From Mesorhizobium sp. AR07 (GTDB lineage Bacteria > Pseudomonadota > Alphaproteobacteria > Rhizobiales > Rhizobiaceae): DNA of 64,000 bases. Below, in pieces: positions 17,145 through 25,442 of the stretch. The first letter of the stretch is position 1; each line of letters starts with the position of its first letter. The DNA is taken from assembly GCF_024746815.1 (NCBI RefSeq), contig NZ_CP080525.1, positions 5,264,501 to 5,328,500 of the forward strand, written 5' to 3'. The position numbers were made by a program, and so were the translations under genes. The notes below the pieces were generated by a model. The model did no database searches. It worked only from the letters and a program-made list of their open reading frames with translations, and was not told the origin of the DNA.

Positions 17145-18236
17145 ATGATGAAAACGCATCCCTTGCACGGCCCGAACAAATTGAAACTCGGCGTCTTTTC
17201 GACCAATGCCGATGGCGGGCTTGCAATCACCGATGTGCCGGAGCGCTGGGCGGCAAGCTGGCAGGACAATCTGACGGCTGCCCAGATCGCCGACCGCGCG
17301 GGCCTGGAGTTCATGCTGCCTATCGCGCGCTGGCGCGGCTTCGGCGGCCGCAACAAGGTGCGCGAATGGTCGTTCGAGACCTTCACCTGGGCGGCGGCCC
17401 TCAGCACGGCCACCGAGCAGATCGGCTTGTTCATGACCGTGCATGTGCCTCTGGTGCATCCGCTCTACGCCGCCAAGGCGCTGGCAACGGTCGACCACAT
17501 CAGCCAGGGCCGCGCGGGGCTCAACATCGTCTGCGGCTGGAATCCGAAGGAATTCGGCATGTTCGGCACGCCGCTGGTCGAAAAGGGTTACGACCAGGCA
17601 GCCGAATGGATCGAGATCCTCGAAAGGCTTTATGCTTCGGCCGAGCCTCTCGATTATGAAGGCACCTACTATCGCCTCAAGGAAGCGGTGAGCCGGCCGG
17701 CCAGTCTGCAGGTTCCGCGCCCGGTGACGATGAACGCCGCTTTCGGCGGACCGGGTCGCGATTTCGCCGCCGCCAGATGTGACTATCTGTTCACGACTTT
17801 TTCGGAAATGAACGATGCAGGCAAGCATGTCGCCGACATACGCGAGCGGGCTGACAAGGTGGGTCGCGATGTCGGCGTCTACACCGTGGCGCATGTCGTC
17901 TGCCGCCCGACGATGGAAGAGGCGCAGGCCTATTACACGCGCTATGCCGTCGCGATGGCCGACCACGACGCGGTCGATGCCCATATGGCCGGCAAGAAGG
18001 AATTCTCGCAATCGCACGACCCGCATGCCTATGACCGCTACCGGCAGCGTTTCGCCGGCGGCGCCGGCACCTATCCCCTGATCGGCACGCCGGAAACGAT
18101 CGCCGCCGACATGGCCGCCATTGCCGGGCACGGCTATCAGGGCATCGCGCTGTCCTTCGTCAACTACACGCAGGAGCTGCCCTATTTCTGCGACCACGTG
18201 CTGCCCATTCTGAGGCAGGCGGGCCTTCGCGGATAA
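17145..18236 (+). CDS. LLM-class flavin-dependent oxidoreductase, RutA-like
   Basis: A 363-residue luciferase-like FMN enzyme, the same length as pyrimidine monooxygenase RutA. RutA-like features are the N-terminal KLGVFSTNADGG, the substrate/flavin segment ARWRGFGGRNKVREWSFE, and the HISQGRAGLNIVCGWNPKEF region (RutA has an ISGGRFGVNLVTGWQKPE block). RutA cleaves the amide bond of uracil through a flavin-oxide; an amide or lactam substrate is therefore possible here. Twin ATG codons at 17145 and 17148 are the likely start. Other rut genes are absent, so it is probably a RutA paralogue serving the neighbouring aromatic pathway. It converges on the RidA gene with a 22-bp gap. Confidence 0.85.
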   Translation: MMKTHPLHGPNKLKLGVFSTNADGGLAITDVPERWAASWQDNLTAAQIADRAGLEFMLPIARWRGFGGRNKVREWSFETFTWAAALSTATEQIGLFMTVHVPLVHPLYAAKALATVDHISQGRAGLNIVCGWNPKEFGMFGTPLVEKGYDQAAEWIEILERLYASAEPLDYEGTYYRLKEAVSRPASLQVPRPVTMNAAFGGPGRDFAAARCDYLFTTFSEMNDAGKHVADIRERADKVGRDVGVYTVAHVVCRPTMEEAQAYYTRYAVAMADHDAVDAHMAGKKEFSQSHDPHAYDRYRQRFAGGAGTYPLIGTPETIAADMAAIAGHGYQGIALSFVNYTQELPYFCDHVLPILRQAGLRG

Positions 18237-18258
18237 TTTAGTCCGGAATAACCAGGGG

Positions 18259-18654
18259 TTACTCCGGAATGACGGCGGTGGCCTGGATCTCGACCTTGGC
18301 GCGGTCCTCGACCAGCGCCACCACCTGCATGGCGGCCATCGCCGGAAAATGCCGGCCGATCACCTCGCGATAGGCCTCGCCGATGCCCCTGAGGTTGGCG
18401 AGATATTCGGTCTTGTCGGTAAAATACCAGGTCATCGAGGTGATGTGCTGTGGTCCAGCACCGGCCGCGGAGAGCACGGCCACGACGTTCTCAAGCGTCT
18501 GCCGCACCTGGCCGACGAAATCGTCGGTCTCGAATTGGCACTGCCCGTTCCAGCCGATCTGCCCGCCGACGAAGATGAGCTGGCCGCGTGCCGCGACGCC
18601 GTTGGCATAGCCGACAGGTTTTGCCCAGCCTTCCGGCTGCAAGATCGTATGCAT
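18259..18654 (-). CDS. RidA/YjgF/UK114-family enamine/imine deaminase, lacking the canonical Arg
   Basis: A 131-residue RidA-family protein; the family hydrolyses reactive enamines and imines. GGQIGWNG near residue 30, EDRAKVEIQATAV at 116-128 and the C-terminal VIPE follow the fold. The catalytic-site arginine of E. coli RidA (in FPARSCVEV) is replaced by methionine 106 (FPAMAAMQV), while the Glu of the KVEI segment (E122) remains. Loss of that Arg, which binds the substrate carboxylate, is typical of Rid subfamilies with other substrates. A GGGAGG site precedes the ATG. It is the last gene of the dearomatising operon, where an enamine intermediate is expected. Confidence 0.88.
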   Translation of the reverse strand: MHTILQPEGWAKPVGYANGVAARGQLIFVGGQIGWNGQCQFETDDFVGQVRQTLENVVAVLSAAGAGPQHITSMTWYFTDKTEYLANLRGIGEAYREVIGRHFPAMAAMQVVALVEDRAKVEIQATAVIPE

Positions 18655-18717
18655 TCAAAACCTCCCGGTATTCCAAAAAACAATTCTCAAAATCGAACGA
18701 CCATCAATTTCTTGCCG

Positions 18718-19866
18718 TCAAGTCGCGCCCATCACCTGTCGCGCAATCACCACTTTCTGCACGTCCGAGGCACCCTCGTAGATGCGCAGCGCGCGGATCT
18801 CGCGATACAGGCTTTCGACGATATGGCCTTTGCGAACGCCGTCGCCGCCATGCAGCTGCACCGCCTTGTCGATCACCTCTTGCGCCTTGTCGGTGGCGAA
18901 CAGCTTGGCCATCGCCGCCTCGCGGGTGACCCGCGCCGCGCCCATGTCCTTGGTCCAGGCGGCGCGGTAGACCAGAAGGGCCGCCGCATCGATGTCGAGC
19001 GCCATGTCGGCGATATGCCCCTGCACCATCTGCAGCTCGGCCATCGGCGCGCCGAACAGTTTGCGCTCGGCCACCCGTTTGATGCTTTCATCCAGCGCGC
19101 GGCGGGCAAAGCCAAGCGCCGCCGCACCGACAGTCGAGCGGAACACGTCGAGCACCGACATGGCGATGCGGAAGCCGTCGCCGGGCTTGCCGATCAGCGC
19201 CGAGGCAGGCAGGCGGACCTGGTCGAACGACAGCCGCGCCAGCGGATGCGGCGCGATCACTTCGAGGCGTTCGGCGATGCCAAGGCCGTTGGCGTCGCCC
19301 GGCACGAGAAAGGCGGAAAGCCCCTTGGCACCCGGCGCCTCGCCGGTACGGGCAAAGACGACATAGAGATCGGCTATGCCGCCATTGGAGATCCAGGTCT
19401 TTTCACCCGACAGAACATAATTCTCGCCATCGCGGGTCGCGGTCATCTCGGTGTTGGCGACGTCCGATCCGGAGCGCGGCTCCGACAGGGCGAAGGCGGA
19501 TATTGCCTTGCCGGCGCGTGTCCTTGCCAGCCATTGCTGCTGCTCGAGCGTGCCGAACAGGCTGAGCGCGCCGGTGCCGAGACCTTGCATGGCGAAAGCG
19601 AAATCCGCCAGCCCGTCATGGCGAGCGAGCGTCTCGCGCGTGATGCACAGGGTGCGCACGTCGAGGGGGCCGGGATTGTCGGTATCGAGGGCCGTCGGCT
19701 TCAGCCAGTCGTCGCGGCCGAGCATCGCCACCAGTTCGCGGCAGGCGGCATCGATGTCATGATGATCGACCGGCAGGTTTTTCGCGCACCACGCCTCCAG
19801 CCGTTCGGCCAGTTCGCGATGGCGGTCCTCGAAGAACGGCCAGTTGAGGAAGGAACGATCAGGCAT
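18718..19866 (-). CDS. Acyl-CoA dehydrogenase
   Basis: A 382-residue FAD acyl-CoA dehydrogenase. It shows the substrate/flavin motif SAFALSEPRSGSDVANTEM near residue 120, GEKTWISNGGIADLYVVFAR, the dimer/FAD-binding QLHGGDGVRKGHIVESLYR near 340, and the catalytic glutamate in RIYEGASDVQ near 368. It introduces a 2,3-double bond into an acyl-CoA and passes electrons to ETF. ATG at 19866 has GGAGG five bases upstream. It is in the operon with the crotonase, SDR and bifunctional 2-aminobenzoyl-CoA-type enzyme, so an alicyclic or ring-opened CoA ester is a likely substrate. Confidence 0.92.
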   Translation of the reverse strand: MPDRSFLNWPFFEDRHRELAERLEAWCAKNLPVDHHDIDAACRELVAMLGRDDWLKPTALDTDNPGPLDVRTLCITRETLARHDGLADFAFAMQGLGTGALSLFGTLEQQQWLARTRAGKAISAFALSEPRSGSDVANTEMTATRDGENYVLSGEKTWISNGGIADLYVVFARTGEAPGAKGLSAFLVPGDANGLGIAERLEVIAPHPLARLSFDQVRLPASALIGKPGDGFRIAMSVLDVFRSTVGAAALGFARRALDESIKRVAERKLFGAPMAELQMVQGHIADMALDIDAAALLVYRAAWTKDMGAARVTREAAMAKLFATDKAQEVIDKAVQLHGGDGVRKGHIVESLYREIRALRIYEGASDVQKVVIARQVMGAT

Positions 19867-19893
19867 TTCTGCCTCCGCAGTGCTTCGGGCCTT

Positions 19894-20073
19894 GCGCTCT
19901 AAGGCGCCCCCCTCTGTCCTGCCGGACATCTCCCCCTCCAGGGGGGAGATTGGCAGCTCTGCCAGCAGCGCCGTTCCTGCATTGCTGACGATTGGCGAAA
20001 GCGGCAGCGACAGCCGATCTCCCCCCTGGAGGGGGAGATGGCCGGCAGGCCAGAGGGGGGCGCTGTCCCGCCA
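19894..20073. repeat. 180-bp intergenic palindromic element, copy A
   Basis: One of three like copies in this window. The core runs from GCGCCCCCCTCTGTCCTGCC (19904) to its complement GCC...AGAGGGGGGCGC ending at 20063, exactly 160 bp, with a further terminal GCGCTCT at 19894. Ends are inverted repeats of about 40 bp and each half carries an inner CTCCCC/GGGGAG stem. The far outer end (20067-20073) has decayed. It lies between the crotonase and acyl-CoA dehydrogenase genes of one operon, so it is transcribed and must fold as RNA. Confidence 0.85.
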
Positions 20074-20097
20074 GCATTTCTATTGAAACGTTCATCC

Positions 20098-20910
20098 TCA
20101 ATTGCCCTCGAACACCGGCTTTTCCTTGGCCACGAACGCCTTGTAGGCGCGCTCGAAATCGCGTGTCTGCATGCAGATCGCTTGCGCCTGCGCTTCGGCT
20201 TCGATCGCCTGGTCGAGGCCCATCGACCATTCCTGGTTGAGCTGCGTCTTGGTGATGCCGTGGGCGAAGGTCGGGCCGGAGACGATGCGCGCCGCCATGT
20301 CGAGCGCGTCGGCCTCCAGAGAAGTGGCATCGACCAACCGGTTGTAGAACCCCCAGCGCTCGCCTTCCGCCGCCGTCATCGTCCGGCCGGTGTAGAGCAA
20401 TTCGGCGGCGCGGCCCTGGCCGATGATGCGCGGCAGGATCGCGCAGGCGCCCATGTCGCAGCCGGCAAGGCCGACGCGCGTGAACAGGAATGCCGTCTTG
20501 GCTTCCGGCGTGGCGATGCGGATATCGGAGCTCATCGCGATGATGGCGCCAGCGCCGACCGCGACGCCATCAACGGCCGCGATGATCGGCTTGCCGCAAT
20601 TCAGCATCGCCTTGACGAAATCGCCTGTCATGCGGGTGAAGGCGAGAAGCTGCTTCATGTCCATCTTGACCAGCGGCCCGATGATGTCGTGGACATCGCC
20701 GCCAGAGCAGAAATTGCCGCCATTGGACAGGAACACAACGGCGTCGACGTCGTCGGCATAGACGAGGTCGCGGAACGCGTCGCGCAACTCGGCATAGCTA
20801 TCGAAGGTCAGCGGGTTCTTGCGTTCGGGCCGGTCGAGCCGGACTTTCGCGATCCTGCCCTCGACCTGCCAGAGGAAATGCTTCGGTTTGCGGCCGGCCA
20901 TCCCAGTCAT
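20098..20910 (-). CDS. Enoyl-CoA hydratase/isomerase (crotonase) family protein, atypical active site
   Basis: A 270-residue crotonase-fold protein. The CoA oxyanion-hole segments NFCSGGDVHD (66-75) and GVAVGAGAIIAMSSD (115-129) are clear. The two catalytic glutamates of standard hydratases are absent by alignment: the residue at the first place is isoleucine 123 and at the second is arginine 145. A conserved-looking Asp in GLAGCDMGACAILPR (D152) is available instead. This argues for a non-hydratase reaction such as isomerisation, hydrolysis or C-C cleavage on a ring-derived CoA ester. ATG overlaps the MarR stop. It belongs to the dearomatising operon. Confidence 0.88.
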   Translation of the reverse strand: MTGMAGRKPKHFLWQVEGRIAKVRLDRPERKNPLTFDSYAELRDAFRDLVYADDVDAVVFLSNGGNFCSGGDVHDIIGPLVKMDMKQLLAFTRMTGDFVKAMLNCGKPIIAAVDGVAVGAGAIIAMSSDIRIATPEAKTAFLFTRVGLAGCDMGACAILPRIIGQGRAAELLYTGRTMTAAEGERWGFYNRLVDATSLEADALDMAARIVSGPTFAHGITKTQLNQEWSMGLDQAIEAEAQAQAICMQTRDFERAYKAFVAKEKPVFEGN

Positions 20911-21377
20911 TCGCGTCCCTCCCAGTTGCTGCGGAACGAGGTCAGCATGCCGGTCAGCCGGCGCGCGTCGTCCTCGCTGACCTTGCCCAGCAATTCACCG
21001 ATCCAGCCTTCATGTGCCGCGGCGATGATGCCGAAGGCCTTTGAGCCTTCTTCGGTCAGCCGCACCATCGAGGTGCGTCGGTCGCCGTTGCGGCGCGCAC
21101 GTGCCACCAGCCCTTCCGACACAAGCCGGTCGACGATGCCTGTGACATTGCCGTTGGAAACCAGCAGGAAGCGCGACAGGTCGCTCATCAGCATGCCTTC
21201 CGGCGCGCGATAGAGTGCCGCCATCACATCGAAGCGCGGCAGCGTCGTGTTGAAGTCCTTCTTCAGACGTTCGCGCAGCTCGGCCTCGATCGTGCGCGAC
21301 GCCCGCAGCAGCCTTATCCACAGGCGCAGGCGGTCCTTGCCGGGTCCCGACGGCGCGGGCAGGGGGCCAGCTACCAT
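20907..21377 (-). CDS. MarR-family transcriptional regulator (pathway-embedded)
   Basis: A 156-residue winged-helix protein. The recognition part DLSRFLLVSNGNVTGIVDRL near residue 60 and the wing RRNGDRRTSMVRLTEEG near 90 match the MarR family. It is inside the operon between the SDR and the crotonase, overlapping both neighbours, so it is made with the enzymes it probably controls. MarR proteins in such clusters typically respond to the aromatic acyl-CoA substrate. A candidate operator pair lies upstream of the bifunctional enzyme gene at 24676-24705. Confidence 0.88.
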   Translation of the reverse strand: MVAGPLPAPSGPGKDRLRLWIRLLRASRTIEAELRERLKKDFNTTLPRFDVMAALYRAPEGMLMSDLSRFLLVSNGNVTGIVDRLVSEGLVARARRNGDRRTSMVRLTEEGSKAFGIIAAAHEGWIGELLGKVSEDDARRLTGMLTSFRSNWEGRE

Positions 21378-22129
21378 GTTTCGCCTCCCGAGATGGAAAT
21401 CGCCTGCCCGGTGATCGACTGGGCAGCATCGCCGCACAGCCAAATCACTGCGGCGGCAACCTCTTGCGGTTGAATGAAGCGGCCTTGCGGATTTGTCGAG
21501 GCAAGGCTCGTCCGAGCCTGCTCGGCCGAGCGGCCGGTCTTTTCGACGATGCGCTGGATGGACTCCTCCAACATGTCGGTTTCGACGAAACCCGGGCACA
21601 CCGCGTTGACGGTGACGCCGGATTTCGCCGTCTCGGCCGCCAGCGCCCGCATCAGGCCGACGACGCCATGCTTGGCGGCGACGTAAGGCGCGACATAGGC
21701 ATAGCCCTTCAGCCCGGCCGTCGAAGCAATGAAGACGATCCGGCCCGTCCTTCGCGCTGCCATGCCCGCCAGCGCCGGCTTCACCGTCAGGAACGCGCCG
21801 GTCAAATTGACATCGAGCGTCCGCTGCCAGTCGGCAAGGGTGGTCTTGTGCGCCGGCGTGCTGCCGGCCATGCCGGCATTGGCGACGACAATGTCGAACG
21901 GCCCGCGCGCGGCTTCGGCCGTCTCGTAAAGCGACGCCATGGCCGTTTCATTGGTGACATCGGCGGCAATGCCTAGGATGCGGTCGTTTTCGCCAGCCAC
22001 CTTGGCGAGTTCCGCTTGGCGGCGGCCGCAAATGGTGACGTCGATGCCAGCACCCGCCAGCGCCAGCGCGATGGCCCGGCCGACACCGGAGCCACCACCT
22101 GTGACCAGCGCATGCTTGCCGGCGATCAT
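21371..22129 (-). CDS. SDR-family NAD(P)-dependent dehydrogenase
   Basis: A 252-residue short-chain dehydrogenase: TGGGSGVG at 10-17 binds the nucleotide, NAG at 84-86, and the catalytic Ser136, Tyr149 and Lys153 (YVAPYVAAK) are present. In this operon it would act as a 3-hydroxyacyl-CoA or alicyclic alcohol dehydrogenase. Its end overlaps the start of the MarR gene. A 145-bp repeat element separates it from the bifunctional enzyme gene upstream. Confidence 0.9.
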   Translation of the reverse strand: MIAGKHALVTGGGSGVGRAIALALAGAGIDVTICGRRQAELAKVAGENDRILGIAADVTNETAMASLYETAEAARGPFDIVVANAGMAGSTPAHKTTLADWQRTLDVNLTGAFLTVKPALAGMAARRTGRIVFIASTAGLKGYAYVAPYVAAKHGVVGLMRALAAETAKSGVTVNAVCPGFVETDMLEESIQRIVEKTGRSAEQARTSLASTNPQGRFIQPQEVAAAVIWLCGDAAQSITGQAISISGGETW

Positions 22130-22156
22130 GCGCGTATCCTCGAAACTTGGCGCCGA

Positions 22157-22301
22157 GTACCCCCACCCCTAACCCTCCCCACAAGGGGGAGGGGGAAGGC
22201 CACGGCAGCGCCTGTCCATTGCAAATTCACGCGGTTCCGGCTGAGCCGAATGCAACGTAGTCCCCCTCCCCCTTGTGGAGAGGGGTTAGGGGTGGGGGTA
22301 C
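22157..22301. repeat. 145-bp intergenic inverted-repeat element with GTACCCCCACCCC ends
   Basis: The ends GTACCCCCACCCCTAACCC (22157) and GGGTTAGGGGTGGGGGTAC (ending 22301) are perfectly inverted, with a further CTCCCC/GGGGAG inner stem. It is 145 bp long and different in sequence from the 180-bp family, though of the same style. It lies between the bifunctional enzyme and SDR genes and so is transcribed within the operon. Confidence 0.8.
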
Positions 22302-22328
22302 AGCGCTGACGTGGAAAACGAAAAGCAC

Positions 22329-24623
22329 TCATACTTTCAGCCCCGCCGCGGCGTCGCGCTCGGCCAGCCTGTAGAGTTGGTCGCGTCCGGGCAGATAGGG
22401 ATCCGGCCATTTGACGCCGCGGTCGCCGAGCGTCACGGCGGCATGCAGCGTCCAATAGGGATCGGCGAGGTGCGGCCGTGCCAGCGCCACCAGATCGGCG
22501 CGGCCGGCCATCAGGATCGAATTGACATGGTCCGGCTCGTAGATGTTGCCGACCGCCATCGTCGCCATGCCGACCTCGTTGCGGATGCGGTCGGAAAACG
22601 GCGTCTGGAACATGCGGCCATAGACCGGCTTTGCCAAAGCCGAGGTCTGGCCGGCCGAGACGTCGCAAATGTCGACGCCGGCCTCATGCAGCAGCCGCGC
22701 GATCTCGACCGCGTCGGCCGGTGTCACGCCCTCGATGCCGACCCAGTCATTGGCGGAAATGCGCATCGAGATCGGCTTTTGCGCCGGCCAGGCGGCACGC
22801 ACCGCGTGGAAGATTTCGAGGGGATAGCGCATGCGGTTTTCCAACGAGCCGCCATAGGCGTCCGTGCGCCGGTTGGTGACCGGCGTGATGAAGGACGACA
22901 GGAGGTAGCCATGCGCGGCGTGGATCTCGAGCATGTCGAAGCCGCAGCGATCGGCCATGTCGGCCGAGGCCACGAATTCGTCACGCACTTTGTCCATGTC
23001 GGCGCGGTCCATCGCCTTCGGAACCTGGTTTTGCGGCGACCACGCCACGGCCGATGCCGCCATGACAGGCCAGTTGCCCGAGGTCAGCGGCACGTCGGTG
23101 CCTTCCCAGCCGAGCCGGGTCGAGCCCTTGGCGCCGGAATGGCCGATCTGGGCGCAGATCTTCGCTTCAGTCTCGGCGTGGACGAAATCGACCAGCCGCT
23201 TCCATGCCACCTCGTGTTCAGGGGCATAGAACCCGGGACAGCCCGGCGTAATACGGCCTTCGGGGCTGACGCAGGTCATCTCGATATAAATGAGACCGGC
23301 GCCGCCCTTGGCCCGCTCGGCGTAATGGGTGAAATGCCAGTCGGTCGGGCAGCCGTCGACGGCCTTGTACTGCGCCATCGGCGAGACGACGATGCGGTTT
23401 TGCAGCCTCAGGTCGCGCAGCTTGAACGGCGCGAACATCGGCGCGCGGCGCAGGCTGTTGCCGCCGGCGCCCGCCTGCCGCTGGAACCATTCTTCCGCGC
23501 CACCCAGCCATTCGGCATCGCGCAGCCGCAGATTCTCGTGGCTGATGCGCTGCGAGCGGGTCAAAAGCGAATAGTTGAACTGCACCGGATCGAGGCCAAG
23601 ATAGCGCTCGACCTCCTCGAACCATTCGAGCGAATTGCGCGCCGCCGACTGCAGCTTCAGCACCTCGGTACGGCGGGCATCCTCATATTTGCGGAACGCG
23701 GCGTCGAGATCCGGCTCGGACTCGACATATTCGGCCAGCGCCACCGCACTTTCCAGCGCCAGCTTGGTGCCCGAGCCGATCGAGAAATGCGCCGATGCGG
23801 CCGCATCGCCCATCAGCGCCAGATTCTTGTAGGACCAGCGCTCGCACAAAACGCGCGGGAAATTGATCCAGGCCGAACCACGGATGTGGTTGGCATTGGT
23901 CATCAAGGCGTGGCCGCCAAGATGCTTGGCAAAGATGCGCTCGCAGACGGCGATCGATTCCTGCTGCGACATCGCGCCGAAGCCGAAGGCAGCCCAAGTC
24001 TGTTCGCTGCACTCGACGATGAAGGTCGCGGTGTCGCTGTCGAACTGGTAGGCGTGCGCCCACACCCAGCCATGCTCGGTCTTCTCGAAGATGAAGGTGA
24101 AGGCGTCGTCGAATTTCTGGTTGGTGCCCAGCCAGACGAACTTGCATTTGCGGGTGTCGATGTCGGGCTTGAACACGTCGACGAAAGCGTTGCGCGCCCT
24201 GGAATTCAACCCATCGGCGGCGACAACCAGATCATACGTTTCCATGTAAGGCTTGGGATCGGCGATGTCGGTCTCGAATCTCAGATTGACGCCGAGTTCG
24301 CGCGCGCGCCGCTGCAGCAGGACCAGCAGTCGCTTGCGGCCGATGCCGCAGAAGCCGTGGCCGGTCGAAACCGTGCGCACGCCATCGTGGATGACGGCGA
24401 TGTCGTCCCAGTAAGCAAAATGCTTCTTGATCCAGACCGCGCTGACGGGATCGTTCCTGGACAGGTTTTCGAGCGTCTCGGCCGACAGCACGACGCCCCA
24501 GCCGAACGTGTCGTCGGCGCGGTTGCGCTCGAACACGGTCACCTCGTGCGCGGCGTCCCTGAGCTTCATGGAAATGGCAAAGTAGAGACCGGCTGGTCCG
24601 CCGCCGAGAACCGCAACCTTCAT
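22329..24623 (-). CDS. Bifunctional FAD monooxygenase / OYE-type reductase, 2-aminobenzoyl-CoA monooxygenase/reductase type
   Basis: A 764-residue fusion. The N-terminal half is an aromatic-ring monooxygenase with FAD motif VLGGGPAGLYFAI at 4-16 and the second FAD motif LALMGDAAASAHFSIGSGTK near residue 267. From about residue 395 (MFAPFKLRDLRLQNRIVVSP) the rest is an Old-Yellow-Enzyme reductase with the usual NDWVGIEGV and GRADLVALARPHL segments. This architecture is that of salicylyl-CoA 5-hydroxylase/oxidoreductase annotations and of the Azoarcus evansii enzyme that hydroxylates and then reduces 2-aminobenzoyl-CoA, dearomatising the ring. It heads the operon and has twin palindromes 53 bp upstream. 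No CoA ligase lies in this operon. Confidence 0.9.
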   Translation of the reverse strand: MKVAVLGGGPAGLYFAISMKLRDAAHEVTVFERNRADDTFGWGVVLSAETLENLSRNDPVSAVWIKKHFAYWDDIAVIHDGVRTVSTGHGFCGIGRKRLLVLLQRRARELGVNLRFETDIADPKPYMETYDLVVAADGLNSRARNAFVDVFKPDIDTRKCKFVWLGTNQKFDDAFTFIFEKTEHGWVWAHAYQFDSDTATFIVECSEQTWAAFGFGAMSQQESIAVCERIFAKHLGGHALMTNANHIRGSAWINFPRVLCERWSYKNLALMGDAAASAHFSIGSGTKLALESAVALAEYVESEPDLDAAFRKYEDARRTEVLKLQSAARNSLEWFEEVERYLGLDPVQFNYSLLTRSQRISHENLRLRDAEWLGGAEEWFQRQAGAGGNSLRRAPMFAPFKLRDLRLQNRIVVSPMAQYKAVDGCPTDWHFTHYAERAKGGAGLIYIEMTCVSPEGRITPGCPGFYAPEHEVAWKRLVDFVHAETEAKICAQIGHSGAKGSTRLGWEGTDVPLTSGNWPVMAASAVAWSPQNQVPKAMDRADMDKVRDEFVASADMADRCGFDMLEIHAAHGYLLSSFITPVTNRRTDAYGGSLENRMRYPLEIFHAVRAAWPAQKPISMRISANDWVGIEGVTPADAVEIARLLHEAGVDICDVSAGQTSALAKPVYGRMFQTPFSDRIRNEVGMATMAVGNIYEPDHVNSILMAGRADLVALARPHLADPYWTLHAAVTLGDRGVKWPDPYLPGRDQLYRLAERDAAAGLKV

Positions 24624-24675
24624 CTGTGCGATCTCCTCTTCGCTTGCTGGTTTCAGTATCGCGCCGCAGGTAAAT

Positions 24676-24705
24676 TATTTCAAGCTTAAAGTTTCACGTT
24701 GAAAC
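24676..24705. promoter_or_regulatory. Candidate MarR-type operator 3 (double palindrome upstream of the bifunctional gene)
   Basis: Two adjacent palindromic blocks are present: TTTCAAGCTTAAAG (24678-24691) and GTTTCA-CGT-TGAAAC (24691-24705). The first matches the GCTT-centred pattern seen at three other promoters in this window. They sit 53-82 bp upstream of the bifunctional enzyme start, where a repressor would block the operon promoter. Confidence 0.6.
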
Positions 24706-24763
24706 GATTGTCCTCGTGTCCTGTCGGCGCGCTTGCGTATCGCCTCGCAAGCGCGCCTTCAGA

Positions 24764-25363
24764 TTATTTTTCCGGGTTCTTCGGGCTCCAATGCACGGTA
24801 TCGGCGCCCTTCTCGTAAGCCATTCCCTTGGGGTAGCTGATCGCTTCCAGTTGAAGGCCCCACGGCGCCTGGAAGTAGAGGATGGTCTGGCCGGCGGCCG
24901 GACCCTCGGAAAGCGGTATTGGCCCCATGCGCGTCTTGATGCCTTTGGCGTCGAGATATGACTTGGCAGCGGCGACATCGTCGACATAGAAGGCGATGTG
25001 GAAGCCGCCTATGTCACTGTTGCGCGGCGTCAGGTCCTTCTGGTCGGGCGCTGTGTATTTGAACAGCTCGATGTTCGAACCATAGCCGCAGCGGACCATG
25101 GTGATCTGCTCGATCACCGCCTTGGGGTCGACGCCCAGCACATCCTGCATGAAGGTGCCCTTGTCGTCGGCGAACGGACCGAACGACATCGCCTTCTTGC
25201 AGCCGACCACTTCGGTGAAGAAATCGACCGCCTGTTTCATGTCGGGAACCGTGATGCCGGTGTGGTCGTGGCCGCGCATGCCCGGGATCGAGCTGGCGGT
25301 GGCCAAGCCGGCGCTACCCAGCATTGCCACCGCGAACGTTGTGTTGCGAAGTATCGTCTTCAT
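24764..25363 (-). CDS. Exported VOC (glyoxalase/bleomycin-resistance fold) protein
   Basis: A 199-residue protein with signal peptide MKTILRNTTFAVAMLGSAGL then ATASSI, and a VOC metalloenzyme fold after it: HDHTGITVPDMKQAVDFFTE near residue 33 and a matching second half GGFHIAFYVDDVAAAKSYLD near 117. The His and Glu-bearing strands suggest metal binding. VOC enzymes are normally cytosolic; a periplasmic one is unusual. GGAGGAGG lies before the ATG. It is the last gene of the minus-strand transporter operon, 79 bp past the ATPase stop, so it may process or bind the substrate in the periplasm before uptake. Exact function unknown. Confidence 0.82.
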   Translation of the reverse strand: MKTILRNTTFAVAMLGSAGLATASSIPGMRGHDHTGITVPDMKQAVDFFTEVVGCKKAMSFGPFADDKGTFMQDVLGVDPKAVIEQITMVRCGYGSNIELFKYTAPDQKDLTPRNSDIGGFHIAFYVDDVAAAKSYLDAKGIKTRMGPIPLSEGPAAGQTILYFQAPWGLQLEAISYPKGMAYEKGADTVHWSPKNPEK

Positions 25364-25442
25364 GTCAGTCCTCCTCCATTGGCGGGATTTGTTCGTTTGC
25401 CGGTCGCACGTCCGAGGCCCGCTTTTCGGCGTGCGTATGCAT

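Noticed and set aside
17145..18654. RutA-like plus RidA-like genes as a rut pyrimidine operon
   Set aside because: The genes are convergent, not in one operon, and rutB, rutD-G genes are missing. The RidA gene belongs with the acyl-CoA operon.
22311..24689. 792-codon plus-strand open frame opposite the bifunctional enzyme gene
   Set aside because: Antisense shadow; the minus strand has two complete flavoprotein domains with motifs and the plus frame has none.
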